The notes: a model not told the origin generated them from the letters alone. Positions 26,227 through 34,628 are shown, counted from the stretch's first letter. The stretch is DNA of 64,000 bases from an uncultured Maribacter sp. (GCF_947495965.1 NZ_CANMBB010000006.1:124001-188000); one strand, 5' to 3'. Program-made: numbers and translations.

Positions 26227-28125
26227 ATGAGTGACGCCATTAAACACGAATGTGGAATTTCTGTAATACGATTACTAAAACCCCTAGAATATTATAAAGA
26301 AAAATACGGTACCGCTTTTTATGGTGTAAATAAAATGTATTTAATGATGGAAAAACAGCACAATCGCGGTCAAGATGGTGCTGGTTTGGCAAGTATTAAA
26401 TTAGACATGGAACCTGGAGAGCGCTATATGAGTAGAGTTCGTTCTGCAGAACAACAGCCCATACAAGATATTTTTGCGCAAATAAACCAAAGAATAAATA
26501 CCGCTTTTAAAGAACATCCTGAGTATTTAGAGGATGTTGCGTTACAAAAAAAGAATATACCTTATATAGGAGAGTTATTATTAGGGCATGTACGTTATGG
26601 TACTTTTGGTAAAAACAGTATAGAAAGTGTTCATCCTTTTTTAAGACAAAACAACTGGATGCACCGTAACTTAATTGTTGCTGGTAACTTTAACATGACT
26701 AATGTTAATGAACTTTTTGACAATCTTGTTCATATTGGACAACACCCTAAAGAAATGGCAGATACTGTTACTGTCATGGAAAAAATTGGTCATTTTTTAG
26801 ATGATGCTGTTGCCAAAATATACAAACAGGTAAAAAAAGAAGGTTATACTAAAAGAGAGGCTTCTCCTTTAATTGCAGAACGTTTAAAAGTTTCTAAAAT
26901 TTTAAAAAGAGCTGCAAAGAATTTTGATGGAGGCTATGCAATGGCAGGTTTATTAGGCCATGGAGACGCCTTTGTTCTTAGAGATCCAGGAGGAATAAGA
27001 CCTGCTTATTATTATAAGGATGATGAAGTTGTAGTTGTAGCATCTGAAAGACCCGTAATACAAACGGTATTTAATGTTCCTTATGAGTCTGTACAAGAAA
27101 TAGACCCTGGACATGCATTAATAATAAAGAAAAGTGGTGATTCTGCAATAAAACCAATTTTAGAACCTACCGAAAGAAAAGCTTGTTCCTTTGAACGTAT
27201 ATATTTTTCTAGAGGTAGCGATAAAGAAATATACCAGGAGAGAAAAGAGTTAGGAAAACTATTATTCCCGCAAATCTTAAAATCTATTAATAACGATATT
27301 AAGAACTCTGTATTTTCATACATTCCTAATACCGCAGAAACTTCTTTCTTTGGTATGGTTAAAGAGGCGCAAAATTATCTAAATAAAAAGAAAGAAGAAC
27401 AAATATTAGCTTTAGGTAGTGGAATTACAAGTGATGAATTACATGAAATTTTAAAAGTAAGGCCTAGAATAGAAAAAGTTGCAATTAAAGATGCCAAGCT
27501 AAGAACCTTTATTACCCAAGATAGTAGTAGAGATGATTTGGTTGCACATGTTTATGACATATCTTACGGATCTGTAAAAAAAGGAGACAACCTTGTAATT
27601 ATAGATGATAGTATTGTAAGAGGAACAACTCTTAGAAAAAGTATTTTACGAATTCTAGATCGTTTAAACCCTGGAAAAATAGTAGTTGTTTCTTCTGCTC
27701 CGCAAATACGATATCCAGATTGTTATGGTATAGACATGGCTAAATTGGAAGATTTTATTGCTTTTAGAGCCGCCTTAGAATTACATAAAGATAATAACAC
27801 TATGAATGTTGTAGAAGACATTTATAACAAGTGTAAGTTGCAAATAACGTCAGAAGATAAAGATGTAATAAATTATGTAAAAGAATTTTACGCACCTTTT
27901 ACTGCTTTAGAAATATCTAAGAAAATTGGAGAACTTCTTAGTCCTCCAGAAATAAAAGCTGATGTAGAAATAATTTACCAAACTATAGAGAGCTTGCATC
28001 AAGCATGCCCAAAAAACTTAGGAGATTGGTATTTTACTGGTAATTATCCTACCCCTGGAGGTAACAGAGTAGTTAACAGAGCTTTTATTAACTTCTACGA
28101 AGGAAAAAACGAAAGAGCTTATTAA
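26227..28125 (+). CDS. Amidophosphoribosyltransferase family protein
   Basis: A 632-aa class II glutamine amidotransferase fused to a phosphoribosyltransferase domain, of the PurF type (PRPP + Gln to phosphoribosylamine, EC 2.4.2.14). The candidate nucleophile is Cys9 (MSDAIKHEC), so eight residues would have to be removed to expose it. GHVRYGTFGKNS and NRGQDGAG are amidotransferase motifs, and VIIDDSIVRGTTLRKS is the PRPP loop. At 632 aa it is longer than the usual 460-510 aa, with an extra C-terminal region (about 530-632). It could be a purF paralogue typical of Bacteroidota. Confidence 0.85.
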   Translation: MSDAIKHECGISVIRLLKPLEYYKEKYGTAFYGVNKMYLMMEKQHNRGQDGAGLASIKLDMEPGERYMSRVRSAEQQPIQDIFAQINQRINTAFKEHPEYLEDVALQKKNIPYIGELLLGHVRYGTFGKNSIESVHPFLRQNNWMHRNLIVAGNFNMTNVNELFDNLVHIGQHPKEMADTVTVMEKIGHFLDDAVAKIYKQVKKEGYTKREASPLIAERLKVSKILKRAAKNFDGGYAMAGLLGHGDAFVLRDPGGIRPAYYYKDDEVVVVASERPVIQTVFNVPYESVQEIDPGHALIIKKSGDSAIKPILEPTERKACSFERIYFSRGSDKEIYQERKELGKLLFPQILKSINNDIKNSVFSYIPNTAETSFFGMVKEAQNYLNKKKEEQILALGSGITSDELHEILKVRPRIEKVAIKDAKLRTFITQDSSRDDLVAHVYDISYGSVKKGDNLVIIDDSIVRGTTLRKSILRILDRLNPGKIVVVSSAPQIRYPDCYGIDMAKLEDFIAFRAALELHKDNNTMNVVEDIYNKCKLQITSEDKDVINYVKEFYAPFTALEISKKIGELLSPPEIKADVEIIYQTIESLHQACPKNLGDWYFTGNYPTPGGNRVVNRAFINFYEGKNERAY

Positions 28126-28127
28126 AG

Positions 28128-28173
28128 GTTTTATCGATGAAATGCACGCAATAGTGTATTTCATCGATAAAAC
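28128..28173. repeat. 20-bp hairpin after purF homologue
   Basis: Arms 28128-28143 and 28158-28173 pair perfectly over 16 bp (GTTTTATCGATGAAAT and complement), and four inner pairs with one G-U extend the stem to 20 bp around the 6-nt loop GCAATA. It begins 3 bp after the purF-homologue stop. No T-tract follows, so it is a poor intrinsic terminator. It may protect the 3' end of the mRNA or mark the boundary to the RNA array. Confidence 0.85.
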
Positions 28174-28217
28174 ATACTTTTCAACGGCAATATAGTCTCT
28201 AAGGTAGCACACAAGAC

Positions 28218-28225
28218 TATTTTAG
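28218..28225 (+). promoter_or_regulatory. -7 element of RNA copy A
   Basis: TATTTTAG lies exactly 5 nt before the conserved CCATAGC. The same offset is kept in all five copies. Confidence 0.6.
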
Positions 28226-28230
28226 ATATG

Positions 28231-28299
28231 CCATAGCATAAGTAGGTTAAGTTCATGGTAAGATTTGGGGTAAAGACGGAGCAATGCTTCGTCTTTTTT
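28231..28299 (+). ncRNA. Small RNA unit, copy A
   Basis: First of five copies of a predicted RNA of about 70 nt. The conserved core runs from CCATAGCATAAGTAGG through GTTCATGGTAAGATTTGGG (28231-28269); its ends CCAU and AUGG can pair. An intrinsic terminator follows: GACGGAGC-aat-GCTTCGTC with flanking A and T runs, containing one G-U pair. There is no conserved reading frame between copies. The function is unknown; resemblance to the published Flavo-1 RNA motif should be tested but I cannot confirm it. Confidence 0.75.
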
Positions 28300-28440
28300 A
28301 TTTTTTATATTATTTCTAATTCCTAGTAATTCCTTCCTCTAAAAACTATAGAAATAAGTCGCTAAAAGCATCATTCTAACCCTTTAACTAAAGATATGGT
28401 TGCTTTGTCTAATTCCTTTTTTAACTATACGCCTTTACAG

Positions 28441-28448
28441 TACTTTTG
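28441..28448 (+). promoter_or_regulatory. -7 element of RNA copy B
   Basis: TACTTTTG, an exact TAnnTTTG match, 5 nt (GAGAA) before CCATAGC. It lies in the repeated spacer. No TTG is found at the usual 17-23 bp upstream. Confidence 0.65.
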
Positions 28449-28453
28449 GAGAA

Positions 28454-28520
28454 CCATAGCATAAGTAGGTTAAGTTCATGGTAAGATTTGGGGAAAAGAC
28501 GGAGCAATGCTCCGTCTTTT
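28454..28520 (+). ncRNA. Small RNA unit, copy B
   Basis: Second copy, 67 nt. The core is identical to copy A over its first 40 bases. The terminator stem GACGGAGC-aat-GCTCCGTC is fully Watson-Crick, with G-C where copies A and C have G-U. A short frame from the internal ATG gives only 20 codons and is not preserved in copy D. Confidence 0.75.
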
Positions 28521-28663
28521 ATTTTTTACACTATTTCTAACTTCCTAGTAATTCTTTACCCCTAAAAACTATAGAAATAAGTCCCTAAAAGCATCATTCT
28601 AACCCTTTAACTAAAGATATGGTTGCTTTGTCTAATTCCTTTTTTAACTATACGCCTTTACAG

Positions 28664-28671
28664 TACTTTTG
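28664..28671 (+). promoter_or_regulatory. -7 element of RNA copy C
   Basis: TACTTTTG, identical in sequence and position to that of copy B. Confidence 0.65.
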
Positions 28672-28676
28672 GAGAA

Positions 28677-28743
28677 CCATAGCATAAGTAGGTTAAGTTC
28701 ATGGTAAGATTTGGGGAAAAGACGGAGCAATGCTTCGTCTTTT
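28677..28743 (+). ncRNA. Small RNA unit, copy C
   Basis: Third copy, 67 nt. Same core as B. The terminator stem GACGGAGC-aat-GCTTCGTC has the G-U pair also seen in copy A. The unit is a near-identical tandem duplicate of B. Confidence 0.75.
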
Positions 28744-28886
28744 ATTTTTTATACTATTCCTAACTTCCTAGTAACTCTTTACCCCTAAAAACTATAGAAA
28801 TAAGTCCCTAAAAGCATCATTCTAACCCTTTAACTAAAGATATGGTTGCTTTGTCTAATTCCTTTTTTAACTATACGCCTTTACAG

Positions 28887-28894
28887 TACTTTTG
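28887..28894 (+). promoter_or_regulatory. -7 element of RNA copy D
   Basis: TACTTTTG, 5 nt before CCATAGC, in the third repeated spacer. Confidence 0.65.
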
Positions 28895-28899
28895 GAGAA

Positions 28900-28970
28900 C
28901 CATAGCATAAGTAGGTTAAGTTCATGGTAAGATTTGGGGAAAAAAGGTAGAGCAATGCTCTGCCTTTTTT
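28900..28970 (+). ncRNA. Small RNA unit, copy D
   Basis: Fourth copy, 71 nt. The core matches A-C, but the terminator has changed on both sides of the stem to GGTAGAGC-aat-GCTCTGCC (one U-G pair), so pairing is kept while sequence is not. The repeated spacer stops here: the sequence after the terminator is unrelated to that after A-C. Confidence 0.75.
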
Positions 28971-29071
28971 ATTGCTGAAAACCAGACATTTAACAAGATA
29001 AATCTTTCATTTTGTAGTGTTCCGCTAAAAAAAATTTGTTAAAATTACTTTTTTATGTCCCACAATACCAG

Positions 29072-29079
29072 TAATTTAG
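29072..29079 (+). promoter_or_regulatory. -7 element of RNA copy E
   Basis: TAATTTAG lies 5 nt (TTTCG) before CCATAGC. It is unlike the repeated spacer around it, yet keeps position and the TAnnTTnG form seen in copy A. Confidence 0.55.
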
Positions 29080-29084
29080 TTTCG

Positions 29085-29156
29085 CCATAGCATAAGTAGG
29101 TTAAGTTTATGGTAAGATTTGGGACGAAAAGGGTGGAGACTTCTCCGCCCTTTTCT
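29085..29156 (+). ncRNA. Small RNA unit, copy E (diverged)
   Basis: Fifth copy, about 72 nt, 185 bp after copy D. The core is conserved except for C to T (GTTTATGG), which lengthens the CCAUA/UAUGG pairing to 5 bp. The terminator is GAAAAGGGTGGAG-actt-CTCCGCCCTTTTC, sharing little sequence with A-D. The upstream DNA is unrelated to the 223-bp spacer, so this copy is older than the tandem duplication. Confidence 0.75.
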
Positions 29157-29164
29157 ATTATAAA

Positions 29165-29200
29165 AAAAGCCGCCTTGTTTACAAAAACAAGGCGGCTTTT
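29165..29200. terminator. Bidirectional intrinsic terminator downstream of sodA
   Basis: A perfect 16-bp stem (29165-29180 with 29185-29200, AAAAGCCGCCTTGTTT and complement) with a 4-nt loop, flanked by A/T runs on both sides. It ends the minus-strand superoxide dismutase gene and can stop read-through from the RNA array. Confidence 0.92.
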
Positions 29201-29235
29201 AATTTGATTACTATAGTGTTACCTATATAAGTATC

Positions 29236-29844
29236 TTATTTATTTGCTTCATATAAAGCAGAAACTTTATCCCAATTAATTACATTAAAAAATGCATTAA
29301 CGTAATCTGGTCTTCTATTTTGGTAATTTAGGTAGTATGCGTGTTCCCATACATCTAAACCTAAAATAGGAAAACCACCACAACCAGTTTCTGGCATTAA
29401 TGGGTTGTCTTGGTTTGGTGTAGAACAAACTTCTACTTTACCTCCTTTATGTACACAAAGCCATGCCCAACCAGAACCAAATCTTGTTCCAGCTGCACTA
29501 CTAAATTTATTTTTAAACTCTTCAAAAGAACCAAAAGCAGAAGTTATAGCATTAGCTAATTCTCCTTTAGGCTCACCACCCCCGTTAGGAGAAAGTATTT
29601 CCCAAAATAAAGAATGGTTATAAAAACCACCTCCATTATTTCTTACAGCTCCATTAGACATATCTAAAGTTGCAAGAATATCATCAATAGATTTTCCTTC
29701 TAAAGCAGTACCCTCAATAGCACCATTTAATTTAGTTGTGTAACCGTTATGATGCTTAGTATGGTGTATTTCCATAGTTCTTGCATCAATATGTGGTTCT
29801 AACGCATCATAAGCGTAAGGTAGTTTTGGTAGTTCAAAAGCCAT
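29236..29844 (-). CDS. sodA: Fe/Mn superoxide dismutase
   Basis: A 202-aa superoxide dismutase (EC 1.15.1.1). The metal ligands appear as His27 ([11 protein letters not shown]), His77 (NHSLFW), Asp164 and His168 ([15 protein letters not shown]). No signal peptide, so it is cytosolic. Whether it uses Mn or Fe is not decided from the sequence alone, and sodB would be equally fair. It has a consensus promoter (29879-29909) and its own terminator. Confidence 0.95.
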   Translation of the reverse strand: MAFELPKLPYAYDALEPHIDARTMEIHHTKHHNGYTTKLNGAIEGTALEGKSIDDILATLDMSNGAVRNNGGGFYNHSLFWEILSPNGGGEPKGELANAITSAFGSFEEFKNKFSSAAGTRFGSGWAWLCVHKGGKVEVCSTPNQDNPLMPETGCGGFPILGLDVWEHAYYLNYQNRRPDYVNAFFNVINWDKVSALYEANK

Positions 29845-29878
29845 AATTTCTATATTTTTATTAATTAATTTCCTATAT

Positions 29879-29909
29879 CAAATTTACTGTTTTTAAGTGT
29901 CACATTCAA
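29879..29909 (-). promoter_or_regulatory. sodA promoter
   Basis: Minus-strand TTG (complement at 29907-29909), a 20-bp spacer and TAAATTTG (29879-29886) match the consensus. The ATG is 34 bp further on. Confidence 0.65.
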
Positions 29910-29962
29910 TTAATTCTTTGTTAAGAACTATACATAATTTTGTACTTTGCATATAAAACACA

Positions 29963-32900
29963 TTGCAAGAAGCTTCTTATAAAATATATAATGCCTCCGC
30001 AGGTTCCGGAAAAACCTATGTACTTTCTAAAGAATACATAAAAACCATACTATCATCAACACATTCTTTTAAACAAATACTTGCTATAACATTTACAAAT
30101 AAAGCTGTAAATGAAATGAAACAGCGTATTGTTCAAAGTTTATTTGAGTTTAGTAAAACTAAATCTATAAAGGAGGCATCGGCTATGTTTATAGATATTA
30201 CAAAAGAGTTAAATATAGATGCTAATGCGTTACAAGAAAAGAGTAAAAAAATTTTAAAAAATATTCTACATAATTACGCCTTTTTTGATATTTCTACCAT
30301 AGATAAATTTACACACAGACTTATACGTACTTTTGCCAAAGATTTAAAATTGCCCCAAAATTTTGAAGTTGTTTTAGACACTTCTCTATTATTAGATGAA
30401 GCCGTGTCTTCTTTAATAAACAAGGCTGGTTCTAATAAAAAGCTCACCAAAGTACTTTTAGATTTTGCAATTGAAAAGATAGATGAGGATAAAAGTTGGG
30501 ATATTGCTATAGATTTAAACAAAATAGGGAAACTACTTTTTAATGAAAATCAAGCAAAACATTTAGATGCGCTTAAATCAAAAAGTTTAGATGATTTTTT
30601 AAAACTAAAGAAAGATTTAGTACAAGAAATTTCTAAAATAGAGACTGATGTTAAAGATGTAGCAAAAAACACCTTGCTTTTAATACAAGAATCGGGATTT
30701 GAGTTCAGTGATTTTCCAAGAGCAACTCTTCCTAATCATTTTAAAAAAATTGAAGAAGATATATTTGAACCTAGCAAACTATATAATAATAAGTTAGAAC
30801 AAAATTTAATAGATAACGAAATAGTAAAAAAAACTATTTCTAAACCTACAGAAGAGTTTTCTAAGCAAATATTAGAATGCTACACCGCTATAAAAAAGCT
30901 TTTATACTCCAGAGCTTTTTATAAAAATGCATATAAAAATTTAGTCCCCTTAACAGTTTTAAATGCTATACAGCAAGAAGTAAAAAACATACAAAAAGAA
31001 AAAGACCAGTTATCTATATCTGAATTTAATACAATAATTTCTAATGAAATAAAAAACCAACCTGCTCCTTTTATCTATGAAAGGTTAGGAGAAAAATATA
31101 GACATTATTTTGTAGATGAATTTCAAGATACTTCTGAGATGCAATGGAATAACTTAACACCATTAATGAGTAATGCTTTAGAAAGTGAAGATTTATCTGG
31201 GAAAACTGGCTCCTTATTTTTAGTTGGTGATGCTAAACAAGCAATATATAGATGGCGAGGAGGAAAAGCAGAACAATTTTTAAACCTAGCAAATAATAAA
31301 GCAAATCCTTTTGTTATACCTGCAAACATTAACAGCCTCCCTAATAATTATCGTAGTTATGAAGAGATAATACAGTTTAATAATTCTTTTTTTACAACTA
31401 CTAGTCCTTTTTTAAATAACACCTCCTATAAAGACTTGTTTGTCCAGGGAAATAAACAAGGTAGTAATACCAAAAAAGGAGGTTTAGTTTCTCTTACCTT
31501 TTTAGAAGAAGAAAATAGTGAAGATGAAAATTACTGTGAAAAAGTACTAGACACAATACATAGCGTAAAAAAAGAAGGCTATAATTATAATGATATTTGT
31601 ATAATTACCAGAAAGAAAAAACATGGTATTTTAATTGCTGATTTTTTAATGCAACATAAAATTCCAATAGTATCTTCAGAAAGCTTACTTCTTAAAAATA
31701 GTCCAAAAGTTCTTTTCTTAATATCCCTCTTAAAATATAGTTTACAACCAGATGATTTAGAAAACAACTATTTATTACTTCACTTTTTATCTCAGAACAA
31801 AAAAAATAAACACAATTATATTGCATCCAATATAAAAAGGATACAAGAACTATTTAAAAAGAATTTTAATTACAACACATCTCTAATAGAACAATCCTCT
31901 GTTTATGATACCGTAGAGTATGCCATTAAACAATTTAAATTAGTGGAGAGTTCTGATGCTTACATAAACTATTTTTTAGATGTTGTGTTAGAAGTAGAAC
32001 AACAAAATAGTGCAGATCTGCAAACTTTTTTAAACTATTGGACTAAAAAAGAAGATTCTCTTAGTATTAGTGCTCCCGAAACAATGAATGCTGTACAAAT
32101 AATGACAGTTCATAAATCTAAAGGTTTAGAGTTTAATATTGTTATTTTCCCTTTTGCAACCACTAATTTTAATGAAGAAATAGACCCCAAGCTTTGGTTA
32201 CCAAACACACTAAAAACATCTGAGAATTTTAAAGAACTATTAATTAGTAAAAAACAAGAAGTTATTCATTATAATACTACTGCAGAGCAACTATATAATG
32301 ATGAAGAACATAAGTTAGAGCTAGATGCTTTTAATGTTCTTTATGTAGCACTAACCAGAGCAGTTAAAGCCTTATATATATTTACTAAGAAAGACCTTAA
32401 TAAAGATGGTAGTTATAAAAAAACATCCTATTCTGGAATGTTTATAGATTACTTAAATCAAAAAAATCTTTGGAACCTTGATACCTTGGAGTATAATTTT
32501 GGTAAACTGCCAGATAATAAAGAAATAGATACTATAAATACATTAAACAGTATACCTTATATATATACCGAAAAAGACCGGCCAAGTTTTAATATAATTA
32601 CAACATCTGGCATGCTTTGGGATACTTCTAGGGAAGACGCTATTAATACTGGAAACCTATACCATAATATATTAAGCAGTATAGAAACTAAAGAAGATGT
32701 AAGCAACGCAGTTAATAAAGCTATTACCGCTGGAGAAATAAATAACGAAGATGTAGAAGTAGTTACTAATAAACTAAAAGAAATAATTAATCACCCAGAA
32801 TTACAAGATTTTTATGAGGGCAATATCATAGTTAGTAACGAAAAAGAGATAATTACAAAAGAAGGAAAACTATTAAGGCCAGATAGGGTAACCATAAATA

Positions 32901-33061
32901 ATAAAGAAGCAACGGTTATAGATTACAAAACTGGAAAGAAAAACCCACGATATTACCAACAAGTTTATGAATATTGTGATGCTCTTAAAGATATGGGCTT
33001 TCAAATAAAAAATAAAATTATTATATATATAAATGATAAAATAGAAATAGAATATATATAA
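29963..33061 (+). CDS. AddA-like UvrD-type helicase and exonuclease
   Basis: A 1032-aa superfamily 1A helicase with a C-terminal nuclease, resembling AddA of the AddAB double-strand-break repair complex. The Walker A NASAGSGKT is at residues 10-18, the Walker B HYFVDEFQDTSEMQW near 385-399, and late helicase motifs include MTVHKSKGLEF and NVLYVALTRA. The PD-(D/E)XK nuclease domain near the C-terminus has VIDYKTGKKNPRYYQQVYEY. It starts at TTG (MQEASYKIYN), as in relatives. A matching AddB-like gene lies at 34666, separated by an ompA gene. Confidence 0.9.
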   Translation: MQEASYKIYNASAGSGKTYVLSKEYIKTILSSTHSFKQILAITFTNKAVNEMKQRIVQSLFEFSKTKSIKEASAMFIDITKELNIDANALQEKSKKILKNILHNYAFFDISTIDKFTHRLIRTFAKDLKLPQNFEVVLDTSLLLDEAVSSLINKAGSNKKLTKVLLDFAIEKIDEDKSWDIAIDLNKIGKLLFNENQAKHLDALKSKSLDDFLKLKKDLVQEISKIETDVKDVAKNTLLLIQESGFEFSDFPRATLPNHFKKIEEDIFEPSKLYNNKLEQNLIDNEIVKKTISKPTEEFSKQILECYTAIKKLLYSRAFYKNAYKNLVPLTVLNAIQQEVKNIQKEKDQLSISEFNTIISNEIKNQPAPFIYERLGEKYRHYFVDEFQDTSEMQWNNLTPLMSNALESEDLSGKTGSLFLVGDAKQAIYRWRGGKAEQFLNLANNKANPFVIPANINSLPNNYRSYEEIIQFNNSFFTTTSPFLNNTSYKDLFVQGNKQGSNTKKGGLVSLTFLEEENSEDENYCEKVLDTIHSVKKEGYNYNDICIITRKKKHGILIADFLMQHKIPIVSSESLLLKNSPKVLFLISLLKYSLQPDDLENNYLLLHFLSQNKKNKHNYIASNIKRIQELFKKNFNYNTSLIEQSSVYDTVEYAIKQFKLVESSDAYINYFLDVVLEVEQQNSADLQTFLNYWTKKEDSLSISAPETMNAVQIMTVHKSKGLEFNIVIFPFATTNFNEEIDPKLWLPNTLKTSENFKELLISKKQEVIHYNTTAEQLYNDEEHKLELDAFNVLYVALTRAVKALYIFTKKDLNKDGSYKKTSYSGMFIDYLNQKNLWNLDTLEYNFGKLPDNKEIDTINTLNSIPYIYTEKDRPSFNIITTSGMLWDTSREDAINTGNLYHNILSSIETKEDVSNAVNKAITAGEINNEDVEVVTNKLKEIINHPELQDFYEGNIIVSNEKEIITKEGKLLRPDRVTINNKEATVIDYKTGKKNPRYYQQVYEYCDALKDMGFQIKNKIIIYINDKIEIEYI

Positions 33062-33188
33062 CGCTATGGTACTCACGCACATATATTTAGCAATAATATG
33101 AAGCAAACTACTACAAGAATAATGTTAAAATTCGACAAAATGTATGCTTTTTTCTATAAAAAGCGTTAAAAAAAATAGGAAATTGATT

Positions 33189-33218
33189 TTGTTAATAATA
33201 TTTAACAACTTACATTTG
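33189..33218 (+). promoter_or_regulatory. ompA-family gene promoter
   Basis: TTG at 33189-33191, a 19-bp spacer and TACATTTG at 33211-33218 match the Bacteroidota consensus exactly. The start codon follows at 33253. Confidence 0.75.
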
Positions 33219-33252
33219 CAGCTAATAAACACTTAAACTTAAAAATTTGAAC

Positions 33253-34599
33253 ATGAAACATCTTAGCAAATTATTGGTTGTTGCTCTACTTGTTGTAGGT
33301 TTTAACAACATACAAGCGCAAGACGAAAATAACCCATGGCAGGTTACTTTTGGGGTTAATGCAGTTGACGTATACCCTACAGGTGATTTTGAAGGGAGTT
33401 CTTTTGGAAATGAGCTTTTTAATGCAACTGACCACTGGAACATATTACCATCTATCTCTTACATAGGAGTATCTAAAAATGTTGGTGGCGGTTTCTCTGT
33501 TGGAGCTAAAGGTTCTTTAAACAAAATTAGCAAGTGGGGAGATACTTCAGTTGATGATTTATCTTACTATGGTATAGATGGTACTATTAAGTACAACTTC
33601 TTACAAAACAAATGTATTGACCCATTCGCTGAAATAGGTGGTGGTTATTCTTGGATTGATGAAGTAGGTGCTGGTACTGCAAATGGTGGTGTTGGTATTA
33701 ACTTTTGGTTCACAGAAAACATTGGTCTTACTGTTCAATCTACATATAAGCACTCTTTTGAAGATTACTTAGTATCTCACTGGCAACATATGGCTGGTAT
33801 AGCTATTAAATTTGGTGGTACTGATACAGATGGTGATGGTGTTTATGACAAAGATGATGCTTGTCCAGAAGTTGCTGGTTTAGAAGCTTTCAACGGTTGT
33901 CCTGATGCTGATGGCGATGGTATTGAAGACAGTAAAGATGCTTGTCCTAACGCTGCTGGTACTAAAGAAATGAATGGTTGTCCTGATTCTGACGGTGACG
34001 GTGTTGCTGATAAAGATGATGCTTGTCCAGAAGTTGCTGGTTTAGCTGCTTTAGCTGGTTGTCCTGATGCTGACGGTGATGGTGTTGCTGATAAAGATGA
34101 CGAATGTCCTCAAGAAGCAGGTCCTGCTGAAAATAAAGGTTGTCCTTGGGCTGATAAAGATGGTGATAGCGTTTTAGATAAAGACGATGCTTGTCCTGAA
34201 GTTGCTGGTACTGTTGCTAACAATGGTTGTCCTGAAGTAACTGAAGAAGTTCAGAAGCAATTAAATGAATATGCAAGAACTATCTTATTTGATACTGGTA
34301 AATCTTCTATCAAAGCAGAATCTACTGCTGTTATGGTTGATATTATCACAATCTTAGCGGAGTACCCGACTGCTAAATTTACAGTAGAAGGTCATACAGA
34401 CAGCGTTGGTAGTGCTAAATTAAACCAAAAATTATCTGATTCTAGAGCTAATTCAGTTCGTGATTTCTTAATTGATAAAGGAATTGGTTCTGATAGATTA
34501 ACTGCTATTGGATACGGAGAAGATAAGCCTATAGCTACTAACAATACTAGAGCTGGTAGAAAATCTAACAGAAGAGTTGAAATTAACTTAGTTAAATAA
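33253..34599 (+). CDS. OmpA-family outer-membrane protein with TSP3 repeats
   Basis: A 448-aa protein with a signal peptide (residues 1-22), an N-terminal beta-barrel-like domain (about 25-190), five calcium-binding thrombospondin type 3 repeats ([12 protein letters not shown] and variants, each ending in NGCP or similar; about 193-330) and a C-terminal OmpA peptidoglycan-binding domain (about 340-448, [10 protein letters not shown] and [10 protein letters not shown]). It ties outer membrane to cell wall. The longer frame begins at TTG 33247, but ATG 33253 starts a better signal peptide. Strong promoter and terminator suggest high expression. Confidence 0.93.
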   Translation: MKHLSKLLVVALLVVGFNNIQAQDENNPWQVTFGVNAVDVYPTGDFEGSSFGNELFNATDHWNILPSISYIGVSKNVGGGFSVGAKGSLNKISKWGDTSVDDLSYYGIDGTIKYNFLQNKCIDPFAEIGGGYSWIDEVGAGTANGGVGINFWFTENIGLTVQSTYKHSFEDYLVSHWQHMAGIAIKFGGTDTDGDGVYDKDDACPEVAGLEAFNGCPDADGDGIEDSKDACPNAAGTKEMNGCPDSDGDGVADKDDACPEVAGLAALAGCPDADGDGVADKDDECPQEAGPAENKGCPWADKDGDSVLDKDDACPEVAGTVANNGCPEVTEEVQKQLNEYARTILFDTGKSSIKAESTAVMVDIITILAEYPTAKFTVEGHTDSVGSAKLNQKLSDSRANSVRDFLIDKGIGSDRLTAIGYGEDKPIATNNTRAGRKSNRRVEINLVK

Positions 34600-34628
34600 G
34601 AAGATTTAACACTCTTTATTATAATATA

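Larger units (their letters stand above)
28231..28899 (+). repeat. Tandem repeat, three units of exactly 223 bp
   Basis: The cores start at 28231, 28454, 28677 and 28900, giving a constant 223-bp period over three units. Each unit contains core, terminator, spacer and the -7 element of the next copy. Units B and C differ at about four positions; unit A differs at a somewhat larger number, mainly just after the terminator. The 3' half of the spacer is identical in all three. Confidence 0.95.

Noticed and set aside
28231-29156. CRISPR array
   Set aside because: The repeated unit is about 39 nt plus terminator with a 223-bp period and near-identical spacers. A CRISPR has shorter repeats with unique spacers and cas genes. 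Neither is present.
28255-29157. Leader peptides from the ATG in each array core (MVRFG...)
   Set aside because: All copies open with the same five codons because the DNA core is conserved, but then frames differ: copy D stops after eight codons, B and C after about twenty, and E reads on into the terminator. The frame shows no preservation past the core, and the terminator overlaps it.
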